Assembly: GCA_002343325.1 (NCBI GenBank)
Contig: DDSG01000032.1
Span: forward strand, 401-41,949
Source: Phycisphaerales bacterium UBA2396
GTDB taxonomy: Bacteria > Planctomycetota > Phycisphaerae > Phycisphaerales > UBA1924
DNA: 41,549 bases
Direction of reading: 5' to 3'
Both the position numbers and the translations under genes were made by a program. Position 1 is the first letter of the stretch, and each line of letters opens with the position of its first letter. Positions 34,842-41,549 of this stretch are shown here, piece by piece. The notes below the pieces were generated by a model. It worked only from the letters and a program-made list of their open reading frames with translations. It did no database searches and was not told the origin of the DNA.

Positions 34842-35207
34842 TCAGCGGTAGTGCGTCGGCACGTCGCCGTGCGTCGCGCGGATGATCGAGCGGATGCCCC
34901 CGCGGCCCTTCCAGTCGGTGCGCACGAGGAGCCACGCCGGCTTCATCGCGCCGGCGAGATCGTCGCGGATGGTGTTGGTCACCGCTTCGTAGTAGATGCC
35001 CTTGTTGCGGAACGCCTGGTAGTACATCTTCAGGCTCTTGAGCTCCACGCACACGCCGCCCCGCGAGGGCTGGTAGATGATCGTGACCGTGCCGAAGTCC
35101 GGATGTCCGGTCTTCGGGCAGACGCTCGTGAATTCCTCCGCGATGTGCTCGATCACGAAGGGCGAGTCGGACGGTGAGGGAAAGAACTCGAGAAGTGAAG
35201 GGTCCAT
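34842..35207 (-). CDS. queF: NADPH-dependent 7-cyano-7-deazaguanine reductase
   Basis: 121 residues, type I (single-domain) QueF. Reduces the nitrile of preQ0 to the amine of preQ1 in queuosine synthesis. The nucleophile Cys30 and proton donor Asp37 lie in 'EFTSVCPKTGHPDF' with the family spacing of seven; ELKSLKMYYQAFRNKG supplies the QueF motif. It is slightly shorter than the B. subtilis enzyme (165) at the N-terminus, which is common. It follows the TPR lipoprotein gene after 28 bp, so it is likely the last gene of the nfo operon. Other queuosine genes are not in view. Confidence 0.95.
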   Translation of the reverse strand: MDPSLLEFFPSPSDSPFVIEHIAEEFTSVCPKTGHPDFGTVTIIYQPSRGGVCVELKSLKMYYQAFRNKGIYYEAVTNTIRDDLAGAMKPAWLLVRTDWKGRGGIRSIIRATHGDVPTHYR

Positions 35208-35235
35208 GTCGGGCTCGGCACTCCGAAAGTCAGAT

Positions 35236-36270
35236 TCAGCGTGAGACGCGGTACTTGTCGGCCAGATCCTTGATCCGGGGCTGATCCGCCCTGATCTGAA
35301 GCGACCTGCGCAGGAACTTGATCGCCTCGAGGCGGGCTTCGTCGTTGTTGTCCCAGAGGTACTTGTTGAGCAGGCAGACCGCCGCCCCGTTCATCGCGGG
35401 GAAGTGGTTCGCGTCCTGCTCGAGCGCCTTGCGGAACGCGGCCTCGGACTCGTCGTACTGCTTCATCCGGAACTTGATCGTCCCAAGACGCTCGTACGCC
35501 ACGGCGCTGGGCTCGATCCGCACGAGTTGGTCGATCGTGTTCGCGGCCTGCTCGAACTGCCCGGCCTTCTGAAGGCTGTCCGCCAGGTTGAGCAGCAACT
35601 GGGGCGAGGGCGGCAACAGCTCGTTGGCCTGCAGGTACTCGGTCACCGCGTCCTCGTGCCGGCCCATCCCGGCGTAGATCGCGCCGAGGTTGGTGCGGGC
35701 GCCGCCGTCGCGAGGATTGAGCTTGACCGCCTTCTCGGCGTAGGGCAGCGCCTGCTCGGGCTTGCCGAGCTGCAGGTACGCCGTCGCGACGTTGCTGTTG
35801 GCCTTGAAGTCGTTCGGGCGGATCGCCAAGGCCTTGAGGTACGCGGCGACGGATTCGACGAGCTGTCCGAGCGACTGCAGCGCCTCGCCGAACTTGAATT
35901 GCGCGTCGAACGAGGCCGGCGCGAGCTCCGCGGCCGTTCCGTAGCGCTTGGCGGCCATCTCGAAGTCGCCCTGCCTCATGTACAGATCACCGGCGGCCAT
36001 GTGTGCGGTGGAGAGGAGCGGGTTGTTCTCGATCGCCCGTTCGAACTCGGCGAGGGCCTGCTTGTCGAGCCCCTGCTCCTGGAGTCGGCGTCCGCGCAGG
36101 ATCGACTCCACTGCGACGCGCTCGGGCGAACGCAGGCCGGACATGGATGCGGCGCTGGTTCCCGGACGTGCGGTCTGAGATGGGCCTCGGAACGCCTCGC
36201 AGCCGCCGAGCGCGGCCAGTGAGAGCATGGCGAAGGGCAGAATTCGTCGGGCAGTCGATCGCGGGCTCAT
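35236..36270 (-). CDS. TPR-repeat lipoprotein
   Basis: 344 residues. A lipoprotein signal with lipobox LGGC (Cys24) would anchor it to a membrane facing the periplasm. About seven tetratricopeptide repeats follow, for example 'ALAEFERAIENNPLLSTAH', 'AAKRYGTAAELAPASFDAQ', 'VAAYLKALAIRPNDFKAN', 'ALPYAEKAVKLNPRDGGA' and 'SEAAFRKALEQDANHFPA'. TPR proteins are protein-protein scaffolds; nothing here names the partner. The ATG at 36270 has GGAG 6 nt upstream and places the signal peptide at the N-terminus; the frame is open much further upstream (antisense-like sequence inside nfo) but that part is not protein-like. It lies 32 bp after nfo. Confidence 0.9.
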   Translation of the reverse strand: MSPRSTARRILPFAMLSLAALGGCEAFRGPSQTARPGTSAASMSGLRSPERVAVESILRGRRLQEQGLDKQALAEFERAIENNPLLSTAHMAAGDLYMRQGDFEMAAKRYGTAAELAPASFDAQFKFGEALQSLGQLVESVAAYLKALAIRPNDFKANSNVATAYLQLGKPEQALPYAEKAVKLNPRDGGARTNLGAIYAGMGRHEDAVTEYLQANELLPPSPQLLLNLADSLQKAGQFEQAANTIDQLVRIEPSAVAYERLGTIKFRMKQYDESEAAFRKALEQDANHFPAMNGAAVCLLNKYLWDNNDEARLEAIKFLRRSLQIRADQPRIKDLADKYRVSR

Positions 36271-36302
36271 CGCGTCTCCGTGGCTCGTCGTGGGGCGGGG
36301 GC

Positions 36303-37451
36303 TCAATTCCCCCGGCGTGGCTTCCTTCGGCCGGATCCGGCCTTCGGCTTGGATTGTTGCACCTTGGTCGGGGTTCGGCTGGTTCCCGACCCTTCTTTCC
36401 TCCGAACTCCTGTTCCGGAGGGCTTTCCGGGCTTTCCGCCCGACTTCCCTGTGCGGGCCGGCGTCTTCGGGGCCTCGATCACCTTGGGCGGCGCGGGCCA
36501 CTGCGATTCCTCCCCGGGGCGAAGCGAACGAAGTCTGGCGACGTTGATCGAGTCCCACGCGCGGCCGTCCGGCGCGTCCTCCTTGGGCGTCTCCAGATGC
36601 TTGGGGACATGGGCGAAGGCCGGGTGGTTGACCACCGTTCCAAAGCCGCTGTCGAGCAGGCGGTCGCGGGTCAGCGATGCCGCCGGACCGCCGATCGTGC
36701 CGTGCCCGATGTGGTCGTGGCGATCGAGGTGGCTGCCCGCGGCACCCTTGCTGTCGTTGATGTGCCAGACACGCACGTGCAACAGCCCGCAGAGTTCATC
36801 GAATCGCGAGAGTGCAGCCTTGGCCGAGGCCGCGCTGCTCAGGTCGTACCCCGCCGCATGAACATGGCACGTATCGAGACAGAAACCGACACGGTCGGGT
36901 TGGCCCGTCTTCTCGATGATGAGCGATCGGAGACGGGCGAGCTCCTCGAACGGGCCTCCGATCTGCGAGCCCGCGCCGACGGTTCCCTCGAGGCATGAGA
37001 CGGTGGCGTAGCCCTTGGTCCGCGAGAAGAGCTCGGCGTAGGCATCGGCGATCCGTCGAAGCCCTTCGTCCAGCGACGAGGTCGTGAACGCGCCGGGATG
37101 ATGCACGAGGAAGGGAATCCCGAGCTGCTCGCAGCGTTCGATCTCGTCGGTCATCAGGTCGATCGATTGACGCCACAGCGCGTCGGCCGGGGCGGCAAGG
37201 TTGATCAGGTACGAGGCGTGGCTCGTGATCCCGCCCCGATGCCGCCCGCGGGCGTCCTTGGGTCCGCCGCGATCAAATCCGAGCTCGGCGGTGCGGGCGT
37301 GCCAGTCCTTCACCAGGCCCGGGTCGAGCGGCTTGGCCTTCCACTGCTGCTGGTTCTTCGTGAAGACCTGCACCGTGTCGAAACCGAGCCGCCTCGCGTC
37401 GTCGAGCGCGTTGAGCATGCTGCCGGCGATGGAGAGGTGGGACCCGAACAT
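36303..37451 (-). CDS. nfo: Endonuclease IV (AP endonuclease) with basic C-terminal tail
   Basis: 382 residues against about 285 usual. Zinc-dependent TIM-barrel enzyme that cuts 5' to abasic sites in base-excision repair. Family motifs: 'GSHLSIAGSMLNAL', VFTKNQQQW, 'LVHHPGAF', 'VGFCLDTCHVHAAGYDL', 'WHINDSKGAAGSHLDRHDHIG' in part (NDSKGAAGS, RHDHIGHG) and 'LETPKED', which together give the metal ligands. The core ends near residue 300; the last 80 residues are Lys/Pro/Gly/Arg-rich and probably add non-specific DNA binding. The ATG at 37451 gives the family N-terminus; TACGCT ends 5 nt before it. Probably heads the nfo-TPR-queF unit. Confidence 0.95.
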   Translation of the reverse strand: MFGSHLSIAGSMLNALDDARRLGFDTVQVFTKNQQQWKAKPLDPGLVKDWHARTAELGFDRGGPKDARGRHRGGITSHASYLINLAAPADALWRQSIDLMTDEIERCEQLGIPFLVHHPGAFTTSSLDEGLRRIADAYAELFSRTKGYATVSCLEGTVGAGSQIGGPFEELARLRSLIIEKTGQPDRVGFCLDTCHVHAAGYDLSSAASAKAALSRFDELCGLLHVRVWHINDSKGAAGSHLDRHDHIGHGTIGGPAASLTRDRLLDSGFGTVVNHPAFAHVPKHLETPKEDAPDGRAWDSINVARLRSLRPGEESQWPAPPKVIEAPKTPARTGKSGGKPGKPSGTGVRRKEGSGTSRTPTKVQQSKPKAGSGRRKPRRGN

Positions 37452-37456
37452 GCCGC

Positions 37457-37462
37457 AGCGTA
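37457..37462 (-). promoter_or_regulatory. TAnnnT -10 box of nfo
   Basis: On the minus strand TACGCT ends 5 nt before the nfo ATG at 37451, in a 64 bp divergent spacer shared with the SDR gene. The same hexamer at the same distance precedes the nucleosidase gene. Confidence 0.4.
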
Positions 37463-37502
37463 TCACGCTCGGACCGATGGGCCCGTCGCCCGGGGCGTGC
37501 GC

Positions 37503-37508
37503 TAGGAT
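37503..37508 (+). promoter_or_regulatory. TAnnnT -10 box of the SDR gene
   Basis: TAGGAT ends 7 nt before the ATG at 37516 and overlaps the alternative in-frame ATG at 37507, which favours 37516 as the start. Confidence 0.45.
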
Positions 37509-37515
37509 GGGCGGC

Positions 37516-38304
37516 ATGAAGCTCAAGAACAGAATCGGAATCGTGACGGGCGCCTCGGCCGGGATCGGGGAGGCGATCGCCCGTGATCTGGTGGCTCAGG
37601 GGGGCACCGTGATCTTGAACGCCCGCCGCAAGGAGAAGCTCGACCTCCTGCTGGGCGAGCTGGGCACCGAGGACGCGGCGGTGGTGGTGGGGGACTGCGC
37701 CGACGAGCAGGTGATCGACACAATGTTCGACGCCGCCCGCGAGCAGTTTGGTCGGGGCCAGGTGGAGGCGAACCTCGTCGTGGTGAACGCCGGGCGCGGG
37801 CTGAATGGGTCGGTCGTCACCAGCGACACCAGCGAGTGGGAAGCGATGATCCGGACCAACCTTCTCGGGGCGGCCCGACTGATCCGGACGGCGGCCAAGC
37901 GGATGCTCGCCGAGATCGAGCGTGACGCCGCCAGGGGCATCCACTGGACGAAGCAGCCCCGCGACATCGTCGTGCTGGGCTCGACGGTGGGCCGGCACGT
38001 GTCGCCGTTCAGCAGCATGTACGGCTCGACGAAGTTCGCCGTGAACTCGCTCGCCGAGGCCGCCCGACGCGAGCTTGGCCCCAAGGGGATCCGCGTCTCG
38101 CTGATCGAGCCGGGCTTTGTGGTCAGCGAGTTCCAGGGGGTCGCGGGCTATCAGGAAGAGTGGCTCAAGGCCACCTTCGAGCGCATCGGCCCGGTGCTGG
38201 AGCCGCGCGACATCGCCGAGGCCGTGGTCGCCATTACCAGCAAGCCCGCCCACGTGCACTGGGGTGACCTGGTGATGCGGGGTACGCGGCAGGACTATCC
38301 GTAA
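37516..38304 (+). CDS. Short-chain dehydrogenase/reductase
   Basis: 262 residues, classical SDR. The cofactor loop TGASAGIG (11-18), the NAG motif in 'VVVNAGRGLNG', a catalytic Ser in 'VVLGSTVGRH' and the Y-x-x-x-K pair in SMYGSTKFAVNS are all present, followed by the PGFV loop. 'NARRKEKL' after the second strand suggests a preference for NADP. An insertion of about 12 residues ('RDAARGIHWTKQPRD') lies before the catalytic Ser. Substrate cannot be told from sequence. Single gene, terminated by the hairpin at 38346. Confidence 0.92.
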   Translation: MKLKNRIGIVTGASAGIGEAIARDLVAQGGTVILNARRKEKLDLLLGELGTEDAAVVVGDCADEQVIDTMFDAAREQFGRGQVEANLVVVNAGRGLNGSVVTSDTSEWEAMIRTNLLGAARLIRTAAKRMLAEIERDAARGIHWTKQPRDIVVLGSTVGRHVSPFSSMYGSTKFAVNSLAEAARRELGPKGIRVSLIEPGFVVSEFQGVAGYQEEWLKATFERIGPVLEPRDIAEAVVAITSKPAHVHWGDLVMRGTRQDYP

Positions 38305-38345
38305 TCACGCCGGCGGAACGAGACCGCCGAACCCGCAAATAAGAA

Positions 38346-38381
38346 GGGCCCGGTGCATGAAGCGCCGGGCCCGCTTTCTTT
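38346..38381. terminator. Terminator between SDR gene and gdhA
   Basis: An 11-bp stem, GGGCCCGGTGC (38346-38356) with GCGCCGGGCCC (38362-38372), one G-U pair, loop ATGAA, followed by GCTTTCTTTCT. It ends the SDR transcript; AAATAAGAAG on the other side gives a T-rich run for gdhA transcripts, so it may work in both directions. Confidence 0.8.
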
Positions 38382-38399
38382 CTGTGATGGCTGCGTCGA

Positions 38400-39737
38400 T
38401 TACGGCCAGATGCCGCGGGTCTGGTAGACGCGGTTGAGCGCGTCGAGCGCGGCGATGTAGGCGGCGGTCCGCATGTCGCAGTCGTAGCGCTGGCGGGCGA
38501 GCTTGGTGCGCCTTGCCGCCATCACCATGTGCTGGTTGAGCTTGCGGTCGACTTCTTCGATGTCCCAGTAGGACGAGGTCTTGTTCTGCACCCACTCGAA
38601 GTAGCTGACCGTCACGCCGCCCGAGTTGGCGAGGATCGCGGGGACAATCTCGATGCCGCGTGAGAGCAGGACGCGCTCGCCGGCGGGGGTGGTGGGGGCG
38701 TTGGCGCCCTCGGCGACAACCTTGCAGTTGAGCCACTGGGCCTGCTGCTCTTTGATCATCTGCTCAAGGGCGCAGGGGATGAAGACATCGACCTGGGTCT
38801 TGTAGAACTCCTCGTTGGAGATCGCGGTGGCGTTCTTGTACCCCGCGACGCCGCCGTGCTTGGCGACGTGCTCCTGCAGGTCGTTCGCGTCGATCCCCTT
38901 GTCGTTGCGGATCGCGCCGGTGTGGTCGGCGACAGTGACCATCTTGGCCCCGTGGCTCTGGAAGATCCGGCCCGACCACGAGCCGACGTTCCCGAAGCCC
39001 AGCACGCTGAACGTGCAGCCCTTGGGCTGGATTCCCATCTCGGGAAGCAGTTCGAGCAGCACGTCGATGACGCCCTGACCCGTCGCCTTCTCACGCCCGA
39101 CCGATCCGCCGATCTCGACAGGCTTGCCGGTCACGACGGCCATCCCGTCCTTGCCCGAACCCTCGGTGATCGTCGAGTACGTGTCGGCCATCCACGCCAT
39201 GATCTGGGCGTTGGTGTTCACGTCCGGGGCGGGGATGTCATAATCCGGCCCGATGTCGTGGGCGATCGCCGCGGTGAAGCGGCGCGTCACACGCTGCAGT
39301 TCCGCCGGCGAGAGCTTCCGCGGATCGCACTTCACGCCGCCCTTGCCACCGCCATAGGGCAGCCTGGCGAGCGAGCACTTCATCGTCATGAGGAACGCGA
39401 GGCTCTTCACGTCGTCCAGGTGAACGTCCGGGTGGTAGCGGATACCACCCTTGTACGGGCCGGCGGCGTTGTTGTGCTGCACGCGGTAGCCCTTGAAGAG
39501 CTTGTACGTCCCGTCGTCCATCAGGACCGGGAAGTGCACCATGATCTCGTTCTTGGGCTGCGCGAGGATGATCTGGATGCGGTGGGGCATCCCCATCAGC
39601 TCCGCCGCGTGCAGCATGCACCCGACCGTCTCGCGGTACAGATTGTTCGGGTCCGTGGGGAATCCCAGCTCGTCAAAGATCGGGCTGTTGAAGTCGGCCT
39701 TCTGCGCGTTTTTCGGGGCCTTGGCGACTGTGCTCAT
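38400..39737 (-). CDS. gdhA: Glutamate dehydrogenase (Glu/Leu/Phe/Val family)
   Basis: 445 residues. Catalyses reversible oxidative deamination of glutamate to 2-oxoglutarate with NAD(P). The substrate pocket is in 'NNAAGPYKGGIRYHP', the catalytic Lys132 is in LPYGGGKGGVKCDP, 'DIPAPDVNTNAQIMAWM' closes the first domain, and the Rossmann motif is 'VLGFGNVGSWSG'. The 'GPYKGGIRYHP' and 'GKGG' sequences fit glutamate rather than leucine or phenylalanine specificity. The ATG at 39737 is preferred; a GTG 21 bp upstream (39758) is in frame. A GAGGG lies 13 nt before the ATG, too far to be a good ribosome site. Gene symbol is by family; subtype not certain. Confidence 0.92.
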   Translation of the reverse strand: MSTVAKAPKNAQKADFNSPIFDELGFPTDPNNLYRETVGCMLHAAELMGMPHRIQIILAQPKNEIMVHFPVLMDDGTYKLFKGYRVQHNNAAGPYKGGIRYHPDVHLDDVKSLAFLMTMKCSLARLPYGGGKGGVKCDPRKLSPAELQRVTRRFTAAIAHDIGPDYDIPAPDVNTNAQIMAWMADTYSTITEGSGKDGMAVVTGKPVEIGGSVGREKATGQGVIDVLLELLPEMGIQPKGCTFSVLGFGNVGSWSGRIFQSHGAKMVTVADHTGAIRNDKGIDANDLQEHVAKHGGVAGYKNATAISNEEFYKTQVDVFIPCALEQMIKEQQAQWLNCKVVAEGANAPTTPAGERVLLSRGIEIVPAILANSGGVTVSYFEWVQNKTSSYWDIEEVDRKLNQHMVMAARRTKLARQRYDCDMRTAAYIAALDALNRVYQTRGIWP

Positions 39738-39917
39738 GATGCTCGTATCCCTCGACACACTCGGCTCCTCTCCCGCGCCCGTGCTCCTCGCCTGGGCCGA
39801 TCGGGAAAGAACTCGATGGTAGCCGCCCGGTCGGGGTGGGCGACACGCGACGACATCGTTTCTGCAACCGTTTCGGACCCAACGAACATTCTGATAGGAT
39901 TCTGGTCGGTCGGGCCC

Positions 39918-39923
39918 TAGCCT
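39918..39923 (+). promoter_or_regulatory. Possible TAnnnT -10 box of the receiver-like gene
   Basis: TAGCCT ends 5 nt before the ATG at 39929. A better -10 match, TAGGAT at 39895-39900, lies in the same spacer and would give a short leader instead. Confidence 0.3.
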
Positions 39924-39928
39924 TCCGC

Positions 39929-40303
39929 ATGATCCTCTACCTCGCCGCCGATCTCCTCTGGGCCAGCAAGATCAAAGGCAACGCCGAAGCCGCCGGCGTG
40001 CCCGCCAGGCCGGTGCGATCCCTCGACATGCTCGAGGCCAGGCTCGCCGATGCCGCCCCTGTCGCCCTCATTCTCGACCTCGACAAACCAGACGAAGCCA
40101 TGGCGATGCTTGCCCGGCTGCGCGGGCCCAACGCCTCCCCCGCCGACCGGGCCGTGCGCATCCTCGCGTTCGGGCCCCATGTCGCCAAGGACCTGCTGCA
40201 GGCCGCTCGCGACGCAGGGGCCGACGCCGTGCTCACCCGCGGGGCGTTCGACCACGACATGACCGGCATCCTGCTCAGGTTGGCGTCTTCCGCCCGCGTT
40301 TGA
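39929..40303 (+). CDS. Degenerate response-regulator receiver-like protein
   Basis: 124 residues, the length and alternating alpha/beta pattern of a CheY-like receiver: 'ILYLAADLLWASKIKG' start, a strand 'VALILDLDKPDE' at the phospho-acceptor position, 'VRILAFGPHV' where the Thr/Ser switch should be, and 'AGADAVLTRGAF' at the conserved Lys position. Only one acidic residue stands in the first loop (Asp8), Pro/His replaces the switch Ser/Thr and Arg replaces the Lys, so ordinary phosphotransfer is unlikely. No output domain is attached. Similar stand-alone proteins exist in planctomycetes; function unknown. The start is 29 codons into a longer open frame and gives the compact domain. Confidence 0.75.
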   Translation: MILYLAADLLWASKIKGNAEAAGVPARPVRSLDMLEARLADAAPVALILDLDKPDEAMAMLARLRGPNASPADRAVRILAFGPHVAKDLLQAARDAGADAVLTRGAFDHDMTGILLRLASSARV

Positions 40304-40345
40304 TCGCCCTTGCAACACCCCGATCAACGGGTCATACTCCATCGA

Positions 40346-41549
40346 ATGCCGCGAGCCCTCGCGATCTTCGCCGCCCTGGCCTGCCTCGCGGGAGCCTCCG
40401 CCCAGCCCCCGCCGACGATCCAACGCGCCGAATACGCCCAGCGGCTCCGTTCGATGTGGCTCGCCCAGTGCATCGCCAACTGGACCGGCCTGCGTACCGA
40501 AGGCCGACGCAACAACCCACCCTTCTTCACCGATGCCGACTGGGGGCAGGTCCGCGACGGCATCCTCATCGACTTCGTCCTCACGCAGAATCCCTGGCTC
40601 GCCGACGACGACACGGACATCGAGTACGTCTATCTCCACGGCCTCTCGGCCGACCCCTCCCCTCTCACGCCGGCCCGTGTCCGCGACCTGTGGATCCCCC
40701 ACATCAACCGGTTCATCTGGGTCAGCAACGCCCGCGCCCGCGAGTTGATGGGCCGGGGCGTCGTGCCCCCGATGACCGGCTCGTACCCCGCGAACACGCA
40801 GGGGCTCATGATCGACGCCCAACTGACGACCGAGTTCTTCGGGCTCTTGGCGCCGGGAATGCCCGAGCGGGCGATCATCGAGGCCGACCCCGCCGTGCGG
40901 GCGACCGCGATCGGGCACGCCGCCCACGCCGCCCAGTTCAACATCGCGCTCTATGCGCTGGCCCCCTCGGCTCCCGCATCGCTGCCCATCGCCGAGCGAG
41001 TTCGTTGGATGTACGACCGTGCGCGGGCGACGATCCCCTCGACCTCCAAGGCCGCCGATATCGCCGACTTTGTGCTCGCCGATTTCCTCGCCAACCCGGA
41101 CCCGGAAGACTGGGAGCGCACGCGTGATGCCGTCTACCAGCGGTACCAGGCCGATGCCGCCGCCAACGGCTATCGCTATCGCGCGTGGTACGAGAGCTCG
41201 GTGAACTTTGCCGGCCTGTGCGCCGGGCTGCTCTACGGGCGGGGCGACCTGCGCCGCACCATCCAGATCTGCACGCTCTGGGGGTGGGACAGCGACAATG
41301 CCACCGCGACGCTCGGCGGGCTCCTGGGTTTCATGCTCGGGCCCCAGGGCGTCGCCGACGCCTTCCCGGGCGCCTCGTTCTCCGATCGCTTCAACATCAC
41401 CCGCACGCGAGACGCGATGCCGGACTATCTCCCCGCCGATCCCGCCGCCGAGGACACGTTCACCGCGATGTCGGCCCGCATGCTCCCCATCGCCGACGCG
41501 GTCATCGCTCGCTCGGGCGGGCTCGTCGCGCCCGACCGCTGGCTGCCCG
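40346..41549 (+). CDS. Exported ADP-ribosylglycohydrolase family protein, 3' end missing
   Basis: 401 codons are visible and the frame is open at the right edge. A signal peptide ('RALAIFAALACLAGASAQ') leads into the all-helical ADP-ribosylglycohydrolase (DraG-like) fold. The magnesium sites are visible: 'LADDDTDIEYVYLHGL' near residues 90-105, and 'LWGWDSDNATATLGGLLG' near residue 320, the usual D-x-D-N/T-A motif. DraG enzymes remove ADP-ribose from arginine or other groups on proteins; most are cytosolic, so the export signal is unusual. CATACT ends 7 nt before the ATG and may be its -10 box. The gene follows the receiver-like gene by 42 bp. Confidence 0.85.
   Translation, partial: MPRALAIFAALACLAGASAQPPPTIQRAEYAQRLRSMWLAQCIANWTGLRTEGRRNNPPFFTDADWGQVRDGILIDFVLTQNPWLADDDTDIEYVYLHGLSADPSPLTPARVRDLWIPHINRFIWVSNARARELMGRGVVPPMTGSYPANTQGLMIDAQLTTEFFGLLAPGMPERAIIEADPAVRATAIGHAAHAAQFNIALYALAPSAPASLPIAERVRWMYDRARATIPSTSKAADIADFVLADFLANPDPEDWERTRDAVYQRYQADAAANGYRYRAWYESSVNFAGLCAGLLYGRGDLRRTIQICTLWGWDSDNATATLGGLLGFMLGPQGVADAFPGASFSDRFNITRTRDAMPDYLPADPAAEDTFTAMSARMLPIADAVIARSGGLVAPDRWLP

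Noticed and set aside
40300..40327. Inverted repeat TTGATCG / CGATCAA after the receiver-like gene
   Set aside because: A seven-pair AT-containing stem with a 14-base loop and no T-run; too weak for a terminator and no evidence for an operator.

Overview
The window is a high-GC bacterial chromosome segment (roughly two thirds G+C by eye), most likely from a planctomycete of the Phycisphaerae/Phycisphaerales type. Four things support this. Two secreted proteins end in the same cysteine-bounded, double calcium-loop 'GC-type dockerin' tail. One membrane protein begins with a CPRCDYDLRG zinc ribbon. A DUF58-BatA-vWA-coiled-coil-cyclase-like cluster has the arrangement seen in that phylum. Flagellar genes sit beside collagen-like surface proteins. 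The first 13 bases equal the 3' end of the standard Illumina adapter, so the left edge is probably a contig end with unremoved adapter. The right edge cuts a gene.

Layout, left to right. 14-1706 (-): replicative helicase dnaB, with its C-terminus missing. 1857-2564: pdxH. 2735-3955: HDOD signalling protein. 3990-16634: a same-strand cluster of seven genes encoding DUF58, BatA-like vWA, vWA plus glutamine-amidotransferase-like, a 1249-residue DUF4175-like coiled-coil protein, a polyglutamine secreted protein, a cyclase-repeat secreted protein and an unknown secreted protein. Six of the seven genes meet at 1-4 nt overlaps; the DUF4175-like gene follows after a 59 nt gap. This looks like an envelope complex built from two or three vWA proteins, but no MoxR ATPase gene is in view. 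16612-17331 (-): MTA/SAH nucleosidase. 17382-19147: CoA-transferase subunit B and an M19 dipeptidase whose stop codon lies inside tRNA-Ala(UGC) at 19138-19210. 19337-21673: zinc-ribbon membrane protein, then glyA.

21912-24320: secreted matrixin-like protease with PPC, FN3, two PKD domains and a GC-dockerin. 24407-25567: holB-like clamp-loader subunit. 25568-29089 (-): fliS, an enlarged fliD, and a 59-codon upstream frame coupled to fliD. 29274-29924: unknown multi-pass membrane protein. 30114-34817: a 1426-residue collagen-like protein with six W/Y-rich modules, followed 3 nt later by a minimal GC-dockerin protein. 34842-37451 (-): probable operon nfo - TPR lipoprotein - queF. 37516-38304: SDR oxidoreductase, convergent with gdhA (38400-39737, -) across a strong terminator. 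39929-40303: degenerate receiver-like protein. 40346-end: exported ADP-ribosylglycohydrolase-like protein, cut by the window.

Two patterns cross gene boundaries. First, many transcription-unit heads (pdxH, DUF58, CoA transferase, zinc-ribbon protein, glyA, holB, SDR and, on the minus strand, the nucleosidase and nfo) have a TAnnnT hexamer ending 5-7 nt before the start codon and no Shine-Dalgarno. That is the arrangement expected of leaderless mRNAs. Exported and flagellar genes (metalloprotease, collagen-like, fliD) have strong Shine-Dalgarno sites instead. Second, surface and secretion functions (vWA complex, GC-dockerin proteins, collagen-like fibre, flagellar cap) make up more than half of the window. 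Apart from the fliD/29274 intergenic region, no stretch longer than 300 bases lacks a gene.
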